A stretch of 64,000 nt of DNA from Aricia agestis (taxonomy: Eukaryota; Arthropoda; Insecta; Lepidoptera; Lycaenidae). The notes under the pieces were generated by a model, which worked only from the letters and a program-made list of their open reading frames with translations, was not told where the DNA came from and made no database searches. The stretch's first letter is position 1. Each line of letters starts with the position of its first letter. Below are positions 46,846-59,035 of this stretch, piece after piece. The stretch spans positions 3,316,001 through 3,380,000 of the forward strand of contig NC_056428.1 in NCBI RefSeq assembly GCF_905147365.1, read 5' to 3'. A program made the position numbers and the translations under genes.

Positions 46846-47421
46846 GATGTAAACATGAAAAAGTTGTAAATTCATACTTACTGACCTACATTAATATTTT
46901 GAATAAATAAAAAGAAATATTAAATACATAGCTGATAAGAAGCTTTCTTGTTCTTCTTCTTCTTGTTGTGTCTTCTCTCATAAGTTTCTTATAAAAGATG
47001 GTAAATTTAAATAATCAAACTGAGTATTAAATAAAAATACATTTGAAATGTAGAGATATAGATAGGCTCATTCATTTAACCATGGCGACTTCAGGAAAAA
47101 AGAATATAGTACTCGTATTTGCCTTGTTTTACTTAATAGAAAATAAAGTAAAACAAGGAAAATTCATATAAAAATTCCGTAATTTTATTGTAGACCTCTG
47201 CCATTTCATTCCAACATTGATATAGCTTTGAATTTGAAGATATTTTATATTTCATATTCATCAAACGACTACACATTTTTTTGTCATTTGTATAGTTTTT
47301 ACAAGTTTTCACATATTTTGATGAAAATACGTTATTGTAGTTTTATTATACCGAATATGAATTGCATCGTACCGGTGTAACACCTAAAAAAAACAAAAAT
47401 TAAAAAATAAATGTGGCACAC
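46846..47421. other. No gene; one small hairpin
   Basis: CCTTGTTTTACTT and its complement pair near 47122-47158. TTC triplets at about 46951-46966. No exon. Confidence 0.45.
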
Positions 47422-47492
47422 ACATACACGCACATGAACAAAATAAGCACAAGTAAATTACTTGTGCTTATTTTGTTCATGTGCGTGTATGT
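47422..47492. repeat. Perfect 35 bp inverted repeat, 1 nt centre
   Basis: ACATACACGCACATGAACAA-AATAAGCACAAGTAA (47422-47456), one A, then the exact reverse complement to 47492. The longest exact arms in the window outside the satellite element. Confidence 0.93.
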
Positions 47493-48577
47493 ATGTTTTG
47501 AATTATATTCTTGTAATGATAATAATTAATGATGATATTAATTATTAAAATGTTATAAAACAAAACAACTAAAATGTTTATTTTATAAATTACTATAATA
47601 ATAATCATGAGAAATGATTTTCAAGCGAGTGGATACGAAAGTCAAACGAAAGCATAATATTTTGATTATTTTATTTCACATATTATATTTTGCAATTTAA
47701 ATGCTTAGTGTTAAATGAAAAATGTAATACATGTTTGATTTCTGACTTTGCCTTTAAAATTATCATCGAATGCAAACTATCTAAGGCTTCTTACAGACGA
47801 ACGGTTCTTGTCGACGGTACGCGTCGACGGAAGTCGATTGCCGTCGACGCGTACCGTGATTCATGAATGTCTAGGGTAAGAACGCTTAGCTTAAATATTG
47901 AAATAATTAGAATAACAGCGTATGATTCTCTACAGCTATTTCAATATTTTATCGTAAATTATGTTTTTATTTCTAACTGCGCAGTTGAAATTATCGAATA
48001 CAAATTATCGAAATACTCTGATTCTCTTCAGCTTCTTCAATATTATATCATAACTCGTAAGTACTTCATAATTTACGTTATTACGTCAATCAAATCTTTC
48101 CTGTACATCACATACCTTAAAAGTTATAAGGCAATTTGCGGAATCCCAATTCCTAAGTACATAAAACTGGTTCGTGAGATTTACATAAACAGTCAAACCG
48201 AAGGCCGCATGACACGATGACATAAAGCCGCCGACCAGTGAGGTAAACCTCTCGGAGCGCGAACTGATCTCAACTTTGTTAGCGATTTGGGGTTTTAGAC
48301 GGGTGGCGGCGGGTCAGGTTCGCTGGTCGCTCGCTTCCGCGGGTCTGTGACCGGGCCCAAGGATTTCGTAGTTCGCCAACGTTCGACCTTGGTTCTACTA
48401 GAGGGGCCATGAGGGAGGAGTTTTCGCGGATGTGTCCGTAACGTGGATTGGAATGGAGTTTTATGAGAGTCCGGATTCCGGACATACGAGCGTCTAAACT
48501 TTTCAAACTGTTTGATGTGAAAATCTACAATTTAGCAGATATTGAGAAACATATTAATAATACTTACTAATTCGATG
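47493..48577. other. No gene recognised
   Basis: A small palindromic pair GTACGCGTCGACGG / CCGTCGACGCGTAC at about 47817-47852. The 117-codon frame 47867-48220 is AT-rich and lacks recognisable motifs. Confidence 0.45.
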
Positions 48578-48585
48578 CTGATTAC

Positions 48586-49171
48586 TAGACATCGGATTAT
48601 ATGCACGATCAAAGTGCCGAAATATGCATGCAAGTATGCACGATAAATGGCCGAAATATGCACAAAATATGCACAATCAAAAGTCTCTTATTATTAAAAT
48701 TTATTATTTTTTGAAGAGCTTTCCGGTGGTGCCGTTAATAAAAGAGTCAATTTTTTTTATAATTTCATCAAATCAAGGATTTTTCGTGTATTATACAGCA
48801 TATAATAATTTTCTACCAACAATTTCCAATTGCAATCTTAATGCCCATGGAATGGAAGCTTAATAAATCGGTAAATAGTTTATTCAAATTTTTTACTAAT
48901 GTTGCCAACTACAAAGAAAAATGTTGTTTCCAGAAAGATATTGTACCTATCGGGTGTATTGCATTCTTTAAATGGGGATGGCCGATGGAGCCACATATTT
49001 TAATTGTTTTGATCTATCGTACCTCTGTTTTGTGGCCTGTCATGATAGCAAGTTTGAAGACTACGAGGGCATAAAACTACCGAAATATGCTCTATCAACG
49101 AAAAATTGCCAAAATATGCACTATCGCCTAAAAAGTGCCATTATATGCATTTGCATATAATCCGATGTCTA
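48586..49171. mobile_element. hAT-like element, 586 bp, perfect 8 bp target duplication
   Basis: The TIR TAGACATCGGATTATATGC is matched by GCATATAATCCGATGTCTA. CTGATTAC flanks it exactly on both sides (48578-48585 and 49172-49179). Both subterminal regions carry repeated words of the form CCGAAATATGCA / CAAAATATGCAC (48629-48680 and 49080-49150). The two frames inside (48624-48863 and 48841-49074) show no transposase similarity, so it is non-autonomous. Confidence 0.85.
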
Positions 49172-49272
49172 CTGATTACTAATATTTTCGTACACTTTTT
49201 CACGAAGAGTAGAGTTAGAAGTCTGAGCCGATTTTCGCTTAAGGATTTGTTTTAAAAGAACGGCAACTATCT

Positions 49273-49324
49273 ATTTTAACGTAATTTAATCATGACATGA
49301 CTCATGATTAAATTACGTTAAAAT
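49273..49324. repeat. Perfect 23 bp inverted repeat, 6 nt loop
   Basis: ATTTTAACGTAATTTAATCA-TGA, loop CATGAC, then the exact reverse complement. Confidence 0.9.
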
Positions 49325-50139
49325 GAATAACCCGATTAAACATATAATATGAGTATTAAGTTCCAACTTTCAGTTCACAGTCTAATAATTTTTTCAGTCG
49401 TTAAATAATTTCTAAACTTAATTCAGAAGGTTAAACGACTTGTGCGACTCAAATTTTTGATGAATGGACAGAAAATATATTATAGACATGATATTTTAAT
49501 TAAGTATAACTTAAAGTTATTTTAATCAAGACCACTCAGATGATCTGATTGGCACCGAAAGCTAGCGAGAACTTAATTTAATTTTTGTTATCTCTACCTA
49601 CTTACTATACTGTTTTCTTATATTTATTGCAATAATTCGTTAGTTCATACCTATAATATTTAACAGGCATTAAATTGCGCGTAAAATATCGGACTGTCCG
49701 TGAATTCAGGCGCACCATGGTCACCGTATTTAATATCGCGAACGTGGCCCCTTCGATAAACCCCGAATTATTTATCACTCGATTTTACCGCAGACGCGGA
49801 ACTTTGCCTATTCTTGTATGGGTATGTTGTGCGTATATTTGTTTGTGTGTGTGTGTGTGTGTGCGCCCGTAACCCACAGCACTAATAACGTGACGACAAT
49901 TCTTTTTCTACGTGTCGCGGGGTCACCACTTATGGATTTTTCCTCGAAACTACGTAAATTGTGCTCACCTTATTAACAGGTGCTTTTAATTAGGTCTTAA
50001 GCTTTGATATAGGTTCTAAAAAAGTTAATTTAGTTTTCATTTTACTTATTTAGGGAATTTATTTTCGGCCTCTCCAAGTTCATGATGGTCATAAATCATA
50101 ATACAAGCTATTTTAAACATTTTACGTCTCAACTGTCAC
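49325..50139. other. No gene; (GT)n microsatellite at 49841-49863
   Basis: No exon or complete element recognised. Confidence 0.45.
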
Positions 50140-50142
50140 TTA

Positions 50143-50300
50143 CGGCCGTTCCCAATATTTGATCTATCTCTGGTTTTGCCCTACTAGAGATAGGAATAGC
50201 TGACAATTGACATAAAATATATGTCTATAATGTCTAATCTGAGCTATTCCTATCTCTAGTAGGGCAAAACCAGAGATAGATCAAATATTGGGAATGGCCG
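50143..50300. mobile_element. Palindromic MITE, TTA target (Harbinger-like)
   Basis: The arms CGGCCGTTCCCAATATTTGA...AGATAGGAATAGCT and their near-exact complement are about 58 bp, around a loop of about 42 bp. TTA occurs on both sides (50140-50142 and 50301-50303), the 3 bp duplication of PIF/Harbinger elements. Confidence 0.8.
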
Positions 50301-50953
50301 TTATTCGTCTATTATTGCCCATCTGATCGTCGTCAGTCGCAATCACTGTTCCCATCATTGTTAGACGTTAGTTGTTACCCATCGCCCAACGCGGAGAGGG
50401 GCCTTCAGATGCAAAGAGAAAATAAAAAACCTTTTTCATGAAGTTTTATGTTATGTGAAACAATGATCCATGAGAAATGTCACAAAATAAAAGACATTAC
50501 TCTTTCGTGATATTTCTGTCGTTTTGTACTTCCCTCGTTTTGCCAACTCAATTTTATAATACGGCCGCTTTCATTAAATTCTTTTTATTAAAAAAGTTTA
50601 TTACGGACATAAAAGTTGCGAATGAAATAATATATCTGTCGAAATGCGAGTCGTACTTAAGCGTGAAGGGTTCCGTGACTATAGACTGTAACGGTCTTAC
50701 TACAAAATATTTAAACACCTGTTGAATAGGTGATTAGAAAAAAAAACAGTACAAAATGGTCTCAAAACAACTGTTCAATAGATGTTTAAATCTTTTGTGG
50801 TGAGACCGTAAATTTTTTGATAATAATTTGTTGCCGTTATAGCAAAGAGAAGTGTTTTTAAAACTTGTTTTAAAATAATAATAATTAAACTATCTAGCTG
50901 CTTTTGAGCTTTTAGACAAACGGACATTGAACTCTTAGCACTAGTAAAACTCA

Positions 50954-51039
50954 AATGCTGCGAGTGTCCATGGGCTGCGGAAGTCGCTTTCCATCAGGTG
51001 ACCCGTTTGCTCGTTTGCCTCCTTATTTCATTAAAAAAA
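50954..51039 (+). mobile_element. SINE 3' fragment
   Basis: ATGCTGCGAGTGTCCATGGG ... GGTGACCCGTTTGCTCGTTT and the TTATTTCATTAAAAAAAA tail: the last 85 bases of the CT-rich SINE. Confidence 0.7.
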
Positions 51040-51384
51040 ACTCGTATTTTTTTATTCTTCGGGTACGGAACCCTAAAAGCGTAAATTTATTAGTTCCTAA
51101 ATGAGTAAATTCATAAAAAAACCTGACGTAACACACCATAGTTAGTAACTTAATATGTTTGTTAAATGCGTGCGTTTACGACCGCCCTTTTCAGTCCTCG
51201 CAAAATTTTGTATTATGTCGGTATTCCAAGGACAAACAGGAATCTCTCCGGTTGGGACACATTTGTAATATTGGTACACTCTGGGAACAATAGAGCTTAA
51301 ATAAAAAAAACAGTGACTGGCTAGTGCTACTACCAAAATTAGAGACGGAAAACCACTGTTGTCATTTTAGAATATTCAGGACCA

Positions 51385-51583
51385 GATGACGCCCGCAACT
51401 CCTATGCGCTAAAACTCGTTTATCGTGCGGGAATCGTACATTTTTCCGGGATAAAAAGTATCCTTTGTCCTTTACCGGGACTCAAAGTATCTCCATGCCA
51501 AATATCAGCAAAATCGGTTCAGCGATTTGGGCTTGAAGAGGTAACAGACAGACACCCTATCGCATTTATAATATTAGTATGGA
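51385..51583 (-). mobile_element. Helitron 5' part, minus strand
   Basis: Right end CGCATTTATAATATTAGTATGGA and internal AAAATCGGTTCAGCGATTTG, CCGGGATAAAAAGTATCC are the reverse complement of the standard Helitron 5' region (TCCATACTAATATTATAAAT). The CTAG end is not preserved in the usual form. Confidence 0.65.
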
Positions 51584-51599
51584 AAGTATGTATTGTACG

Positions 51600-51823
51600 G
51601 GTACGCTGATTGATTCGTTATGTCTCTATAATATACTGAATGACCCTTGTGCCTAATATAAACCATCATGGAAATATGGATTGTACGCCGATTGGTTCGG
51701 TTATCCAGTGTATTAACACTGAATGACCCTTGTGCCTAATATAAACCATCATGGAGATATGGATTGTACGCCGATTGGTTCGGTCATCCAGTGTATTAAC
51801 ACTGAATGACCCTTGTGCCTAAT
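51600..51823. repeat. 83 bp minisatellite, about 2.7 units
   Basis: TGAATGACCCTTGTGCCTAA begins at 51637, 51720 and 51803, exactly 83 apart. The last two units differ by a couple of bases; the first is more divergent. Confidence 0.9.
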
Positions 51824-52131
51824 CTTCCCTGAATTTCCACCAATATTTCAACACTAAATTAGTCAAAACGTTTCATGCTGTTATCGAGTTTTAGCGAGAC
51901 AAAATTAAAAAAAAATGCTCACAATATGCTTTAAAATCAGACTGTAGGCTACGTACGTGCTGTCTGTATGTACAAAATACTGATTTTTGTATAAAGTTCA
52001 ATGTAGATATATTGTATACTATACTTTTTACGATAATAATAAAATCAATACAAAGCAATGAAATTGTGCATAATATGGATCGATTCCGATGCAGAGGGCT
52101 TGAAACATCCTGCAGTCTTATACCCGAAACT

Positions 52132-52269
52132 GGCCTTGTACCATGAAACTGTTTTGAGACTCAAATAATCGGACGAGAATGCCGCGTCCTGCTCTAACAA
52201 CGTCATTTCACGTTTGTTAGAGTAAGACGCGGCATTCTCGGCCGGTTACCAGTTTCATGGTACAAGGCC
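52132..52269. mobile_element. Inverted-repeat element (GGCCTTGTACCATGAAAC)
   Basis: The outer arms GGCCTTGTACCATGAAACTG and complement, and inner arms GAGAATGCCGCGTC-TGCTCTAACAA and complement, enclose a short loop. Imperfect spacing between the two arm blocks. Target duplication not resolved. Confidence 0.7.
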
Positions 52270-53309
52270 TGATTAGTTCCAAATTGAGTCGCAATTTTGA
52301 TTTTGCGCTAGTATATAATATGTCGAAAGAAGCAAACTTTGAGATCGAGCTGATTCGATTCTGAGGAGTGAGGAGTAAGACAGTTGAAAGCGATCATCCT
52401 CGTGTAAATGATTGGAAAGATTTTCTTCCTTGTACATTCTTCAAGATAATGGTTCCACAATAGAATGGTATCAGGAACTGTATCCAGCACGGCAGCGCCA
52501 CAATGGATGGAAATAGCTATGACTTGTAATACAATACGCCAATCACTGAGATTCGCGTGACGCAACGCCAATAAGGAAGCGAGCCAATTGTAGCGGGACG
52601 ATTCTACGACTTGAGACTTTATTCTGGTAATCTTGAGAAAAAAAAGAAATAAAAAAAAATATGGATCGAAAGACAGTATCGATCTACTGCTACATAGTCT
52701 TTATGTAAGACATAGTCATAATATTTCGATTAGGCAAAAAAAAAAGTGATACTCAAAGTAACAAAAACTCTGTAAACTTGTAACTCTGTAAACAGGGTGA
52801 CCATATGTGGCAGGTTCCTGCCATTTTCGGCAGGATTGGCGTCTTATTTTGGCCTATGGCATGATCGGTTGACGTTTTAAAAATTTGGCAGGTTTTGGCA
52901 GGATTGGGGTATGAAAAATAAATTTTATTATTGCATCTCAAATTTCCGACAATGGCAACCCTGGATACTTCACGGGGTATTTCCCTGTACAGTTCGACAA
53001 GGCTTTAAATGAATATGTCAATTATGTCAATGGGCGCTGCTGGTAAAGGAGAACTGTTGAAAATGACGTTTTTACGTCTGATATCTAAGCGTTAGTTCCT
53101 TTTCTCGCCACGTTCATAAACAGCCTTGTCGAACTGTACTTCTCTTGTGTGGTAACTGGTATCGTGGGTAATAGTTATTATTGGTGGTGGCTTTATACTA
53201 AAAACTCTCTGGTGGTGGCATTATACTAACAACTGGTGTGGTCGTGTGGTGATAAAGCGAAAATATGTTGGTTATATCCTTTGTTATGACCGAGTAGGTC
53301 GGACCTATA

Positions 53310-53439
53310 GTCCGTCAAGAAAGTGAAAGAAATTAAAAAGTGGCAACATCGTAGTGTCATCCCTTTTTTCTGATATTGATTTGAAAAGGATGACACTACG
53401 ATGTTGCCACTTTTTAATTTCTTCACTTTTTTGACAGAC
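53310..53439. mobile_element. Palindromic MITE with TA target
   Basis: GTCCGTCAAGAAAGTGAAAG...GGCAACATCGTAGTGTCATCC pairs with its near-exact complement; arms about 54 bp, short loop. TA is on both sides (53308-53309 and 53440-53441), as in Tc1/mariner-mobilised elements. Confidence 0.8.
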
Positions 53440-53441
53440 TA

Positions 53442-55058
53442 CCTATAACTTGATACGCTTTTTACTCATATACACCGATACCGATACTCTCCTATAGTCT
53501 ATAATACGATAAGATAGGTTTAATCTAATAAAAAATTGCAATATAAAATGTATATTTTTACTTTTCATACTTTAAAACAACACAATCGATTAAATTTTTA
53601 AACATATTTTTTTTTTTAAATTGATTTTTTAAAAAAACGTTTTTTTAAATTAATCGAAACCCTTACTTTATTATTTATATTAAAAAATATCGACAATCGA
53701 AAAAAAACAATCGATTGTTCGATTAATCGATTTCGATGTTACAACACTACTCTCCAGCCGTCTTACGGTTTTTCGATCAGCACGAGAATATGACGCGAGT
53801 TTCAGAGTTTTTACCCATCCCACAGAAATGCTCAACGCCGCAAAAGAAGGTTTCACTTCACAAAAATTTTGGAATCTTCAAATTATCGCCTATATTTCAA
53901 CTTCATATTCACAAAATTCGCCTTTTCACCTCACGTCATTCTTGGCACTGTTTGGACGAAGTTGAGTACTTGGGGTGGGTATAATATGGGCGTCGAGCGC
54001 CCTCGTGTGCCCAAGAGTTTTAATGGATTTCCCCCCAAAATAACCTGAATTTTACTCACAAATTTCACTGAAGATTTTCTTTGACTATGAGGTGCTTCAA
54101 AGGTACTTGTGTTGGTAATACAAAATTGATATTGCCAGTGTACTGTCTACTACATAGTACATGGTCACTTACGGTTTACTTTGAAATGTTTTTTTTTAAT
54201 ACTTAACTTTTTCATTCTTAGTACCTATTAGAAGTGAAATTCATTAGATTTTTTATATGGTCGAAATTTAACTGTATGTTCCATACAGTTAAATTTCTTC
54301 TTCTCCTATACTTACACATTAAATGCATATTTAAATATAAGACAAACAGATAAAAATCTTATTAATTTAGATGTAACCCGCAAGTTCGCACTGAAATTTG
54401 CAAAACATTTGTGCTTTACATTTTTTGAGTTAAAACATCCCATATTCGCCTCAAAATATTCAGCGACTTTAGCGCGAAGACATGACAAACAGACTTTTGC
54501 AAATATCATAAATTATATTAATATGCATAAGTACTGTAGCCCTCATGGGCATAATTTAAGTAAAATTTTCGTCACACAAGTGCTCTGTGGTATGGGAGTA
54601 ACGACAGGCGCTAATGGTAATTTGATCAAATATTTGACCGCGACCTTCGTGTATCCCTTTGTATTCAAATCCACAGGAAATTGGTCATTCAAGAAGTTAA
54701 ACGTCCAATAAACTCGGACTCGCTGGAGGAATAATAATATTATTCTAATACTTTGTCATATTTTTTATGAAAGGAAGGAAGTTTCCATACGAATCCTAAA
54801 TATGTTGGTTGATTTTAAAACACCATGTGGCAGTGGTACTAGCAATATTCGAACTAATTTGTCGATGTTTTATTGTATGACCGGTTACTGTGGTTTTAAC
54901 AGAAGTTTATCGTTTCAATAGCATTTTGTTTCTATAGATTGGTTGATGTTAAAGCTAGCTATTATGCGTTAGTGAATAGTTATTAGTTAAACTCCTGTTT
55001 AAAATGTTTAAATTAATAAAGTGAGGTACAACCTGTACACATTTTCAATATTTAAAAA
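53442..55058. other. No gene recognised
   Basis: AT-rich with repeated TTAAATTAATCGA-like words near 53590-53730 and a 16 bp hairpin (GAAATTTAACTGTATG) at about 54264-54298. The 100-codon frame 54409-54711 has no motif that I recognise. Confidence 0.4.
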
Positions 55059-55292
55059 TCTTATACTTATATAAAATTCTCGTGTCACAATGTTAGTTAC
55101 CGTACTCGTCCGAAACGGCTTTACTGATTTTTACCAAATTTTATATATTCATATAAATAATTATGGCACCATGGCAACGTCCATACGTTGCCATGGTGCC
55201 ATAATTATTTACTTTACATAATTATTTCACTTCAATAAAATAATATGGGCGAAATACTTTATATGGCAAAACAACGTTGCCGGGACAGCTAG
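55059..55292 (+). mobile_element. Complete non-autonomous Helitron, 234 bp
   Basis: TCTTATACTTATATAAAATT after A; GCCGGGACAGCTAG before T. Contains a perfect 25 bp internal hairpin (AATAATTATGGCACCATGGC..., loop CCAT). It is the intact relative of 25178-25501 and of the Helitron end that hosts the satellite element. Confidence 0.85.
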
Positions 55293-55490
55293 TATTTTAG
55301 GCTGATTCACCAAACCGCAAAATTTAGTTGTCCGGACTCCGGACGTATAAACTACCCGCAGAGTTACATAATATGTAGACCTCTGTATTTTTTTATAGTA
55401 ATATAAGGTGTGATCAAACTGGGCCACTTAGGTTCTGTAGAAAAACTTAATTGTAAATATAATTAAAATTAATTTAAAGGTCGAAAAATT

Positions 55491-56471
55491 GATTCCCTGG
55501 ACGTGTCCTGTCCCCAGAATTTACTATAAATTCCCAAAAAAATCCCACAAATACGATGAAATTCTAATTTCAAAGTAAATAAATCGTAAGAGTATAAACA
55601 AAATATTTATAAAACAATTGTATATAAACGTATATATCGTTATATAAATAGAAAAAGTCATTTTTCTCCTGGCTCACATAGTGATTCCCTATACGCTTCA
55701 CTTGGAGGCTCGTACCTGCCTAGTTATAAGAAGCACGTGGTTGCGGGTGCGCAGGGCGGGAGGTTCGGTAGCCCTCTAAACATCATGGAAGGAGGTCACA
55801 CAATACGTTGCTCCGTTTCCGAGTTACAAAGGAAAATATCTGATTCCCTCAACCTTGGTTCCTTACACAATTGATTCCCTATTGGCTAATTACAATGCCA
55901 TTTCCAAAGTTAAGTTTGCTTAGACACGATATAAACGACGATAATGAGTATGGTTTTTAGTTAGACTATTTATTGTTTAACCTACATGCACAGTTTTTGT
56001 ACACCTCAGGAAAAACTAACTTTTTATTGATTCCCTCTACATACATTTTGATGATTCCCTGGGTATTTTAAGTAGGGAATCAAAATATTTTACATTTCTT
56101 TATCTAATTGGTACATATCTGTTTATTTTTATTAAAATAAATTACATTATCTTCATATACTGATACAAATAAATGACACCAATAAGTAAAATATATAAAA
56201 AAATATAAGATATATTTTTTTTTTATATTTTAAGTCAAAATATTTCAAATAAATTCATTTTCCATTCATTGTATTTGGTTTTAACGAACAAGTTTAGTTT
56301 GTAGACAATTTTATACATGAGTCTACTAGAATCAAAAACGGCAATGTCCAATAATGATTTTATTGGACATTGCGGTTTTTGATTCTAGTAGACTAACATG
56401 TTTATATTTAAATTGAAATTATTGTATATTTAGCTGAAAAAGCTTTTTTCTATTAGCTTTGTTGATTCCCT
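55491..56471. repeat. Cluster of eight GATTCCCT motifs
   Basis: GATTCCCT occurs at 55491, 55683, 55842, 55873, 56029, 56053 and 56464, with the inverse AGGGAATC at 56074. Most are preceded by T or TT. No reading frame or known element explains the cluster. It may be a subterminal motif array of an unrecognised element or a set of protein-binding sites. Confidence 0.75.
56320..56394. repeat. 35 bp inverted repeat, 5 nt loop, one mismatch
   Basis: AGTCTACTAGAATCAAAAAC...CCAATAA, loop TGATT, then the complement with a single G/C difference. It lies within the GATTCCCT cluster. Confidence 0.88.
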
Positions 56472-58601
56472 AGGTTAGAAAAATTTAAATCAAAATATCT
56501 TCTAAAATTGTGAAGTGAAAAAGGGGCCAAATAGATAATTATTTTTATTATTCACTTAAGAACTTATTTTTAATGAAAGGAGCAAATACCTCTAAAACAG
56601 TTGCATACGCCTGTAAATAAACTATTGTGTTAGTTTAAAACAAAAATGTATTAGTTTTTAAGTTATTAATGTTGTCACAATATGTTGTTGGTGTATCTTT
56701 AAATAAATAAGAATAATATGCGATTATTCATTTTATAAAATATGCAGAAATAAAAATGTACCAGAGAATCAACTAAATAATCCAAATCCGGAGAAATGCC
56801 CTTTATAAAAAATATATTATATTCATAAATTCGCAGAATAACCCTGCTCTAGTAAAGAATGTGCTCCATATTAAATTGTTTATTCTAGGTTCTCTACGTC
56901 GTTGAACACGCCACCCTAAACGTAATGAGATTCTACTACTGAACTGTGATGGTGATTCTTACATAACATATAATTAATACTTGTATTTTTCTGTAAAAAT
57001 GTATTTACTTTTAATTAATTTATAGGGCTAGATCGTTCTTCTTTTCTGAATTGCCGACAAAAGGAAGAAGTCAAATAAAAGGGTTATTATGTAGTCTTGT
57101 ACAATTTCAAGTGATACAAAAGTAAAACGTATATTATATAGTATGAATATTTGCTGTCTATTAGATAACTCTTTAATCTTTATGAATGAAGTTTATAAGG
57201 ATGACAAACAAACACATTATTATCAATAAGATTGCGTAACGCGGGGCGAGGGGGGTGCAGAGGAGTTGTCGGTGCAGCGCGGCGGTGCAGCGCGGCGGTG
57301 CAGCGATGTAGGTGACTGCCCGACTACCAAGGGTACGAGACCAATTAGCGCAGGGCTGACACAACACACATAATAAATAAAAATGTGTATAACCGTTACA
57401 ATCACTGAAGCGGTTAAGTGTATGGGGATTCGAGTCTCGGGAACAAGAACAGTATAGTTTTAAGCTGTTGCATAGCTTTTATCGTGGGCTTTGAGCGCGG
57501 CGATCGAATCAACAAAATTCGTAACGAAAAAACCTAACAAGCCCCACTCGAGCGGTGCGGCTAGCGTTGCCAGACTTCGACACGGTGTTTGTGTGCGTGT
57601 GACTAGACGTACTTATGCTATTAAAGTTGATAAAAAATGCTATGCAATAGCTTTACCGCGGCAGTTCCCTAGTGCCACACGTATTTTTATTTTTGAGACC
57701 ATTCTCATAACTCTTGTACTGTGTAAGTACATGAATTCAGAGTTTAATCTATTGTTACTCTCGCTAGATATTTCTTGCGTAATATACCAAAATTAAATTT
57801 CTAATTAATTATATTTTATGAATGAGGAAAATTCGTAAACTTCTAATATGTATAAAGAAATTTTAAGGATTGTTTTGTACTATAAAACAGCTGCATTGTA
57901 ACTTAATAATGTTATGAAAATTATAAGGAAGTGCTTTAACATTTTCAAATTAACTTTCGTACGCAGCTTACACGTGTTTTTCTTCAAGGCCGCCGTGACC
58001 GTGTGAAGCATAATATTAGATTCCTAAAAATTGTCATTTAAATACCAACGAACTTTGAACTTATGATAATGACAGCCCTGCGACATACGTCATATCCGCG
58101 ATACTACGGACGGTTCATTCATAAGATCATTGTCTTAACGCTACACGAAATTCAACTTTAATAAAAACCTCATAAGGTGGATTTTAAAATGTAGATACCA
58201 TCGCATATTTTAGCGCCGTACGACTAGTACTATAGGATGACGACGTAAGTGAAATTATGCTCTAATGTGTAAGAAATAAAGTTAACTTTACATCGTAGGT
58301 GTTATCGCATAATATTTAATTTCGTACAAGTAGTACTACGCGCGCATTGTCAAATTGGAATGAACTCTATTTTATGGAGATAAGGTTGATATTTCTCTGC
58401 GTATGCAGCTATAGTAGTAGTATATGAGTTTATATGACATTATGTCGAAATGGCTAGCGGTTACTACGCGCGGCGGAGTATTTATAATTGCGTCTCACCT
58501 TGGAAACGTGAATGTTCACCTTTATGACTCTTGTCTTTGCATAATTAATTCGCTCTCGGTACATTATTTGGGTGGAATCATCAGCAACTTTATTTAGTGC
58601 A
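56472..58601. other. No gene; repeat fragment and GC-rich tandem
   Basis: 57263-57304 holds GGTGCAGCGCGGC repeated about three times. 57535-57690 is the short version of the repeat at 44644 (ends GTTGCCAGACTTCG and ACCGCGGCAGTTCCC). No exon recognised. Confidence 0.45.
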
Positions 58602-58807
58602 GCGGGGCTAAAATGGTCACATTTAGCAATTCCTCTCAATTAGGTAATTCAGCAAATGAATTGTCAAAACTGTCAAACTGACAAATGTCAAATCAGTACA
58701 AAAATACAGATATGAATTGCAAGCAGAGTTGCATTTTACGATTTTAGAAAAATAAATCATATCATGATTCATATCATGATTCTTCAAAGCGACCATTTTA
58801 GCCCCGC
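58602..58807. mobile_element. Intact MITE (GCGGGGCTAAAATGGTC)
   Basis: The ends GCGGGGCTAAAATGGTC and GACCATTTTAGCCCCGC are 17 bp perfect inverted repeats. It is the uninterrupted counterpart of 38775-39370. Target duplication not resolved. Confidence 0.8.
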
Positions 58808-59035
58808 AGGTCACTTGAGAGGCCATCCACATTTTACGTGATGCGTTAGGTACGTACAGTTTTGATTTTAGAACTTCCTCAACTGTCATTTTATACCTTT
58901 TAACCCATCAATCCCCAAGCGGCAGTCGGCTGCCGCATAATAATTGAAAATCTATTGTCTGCGATACCCACGATGGAGGTGCTACTGCTTCTACGGTCCG
59001 CGTCGACGGCCGGCCGTACAAATCTTTTTACCGAC

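Noticed and set aside
54409..54711. 100-codon frame near 54.4 kb
   Set aside because: No domain recognised, no splice or promoter context, and an overlapping minus-strand frame of similar quality.
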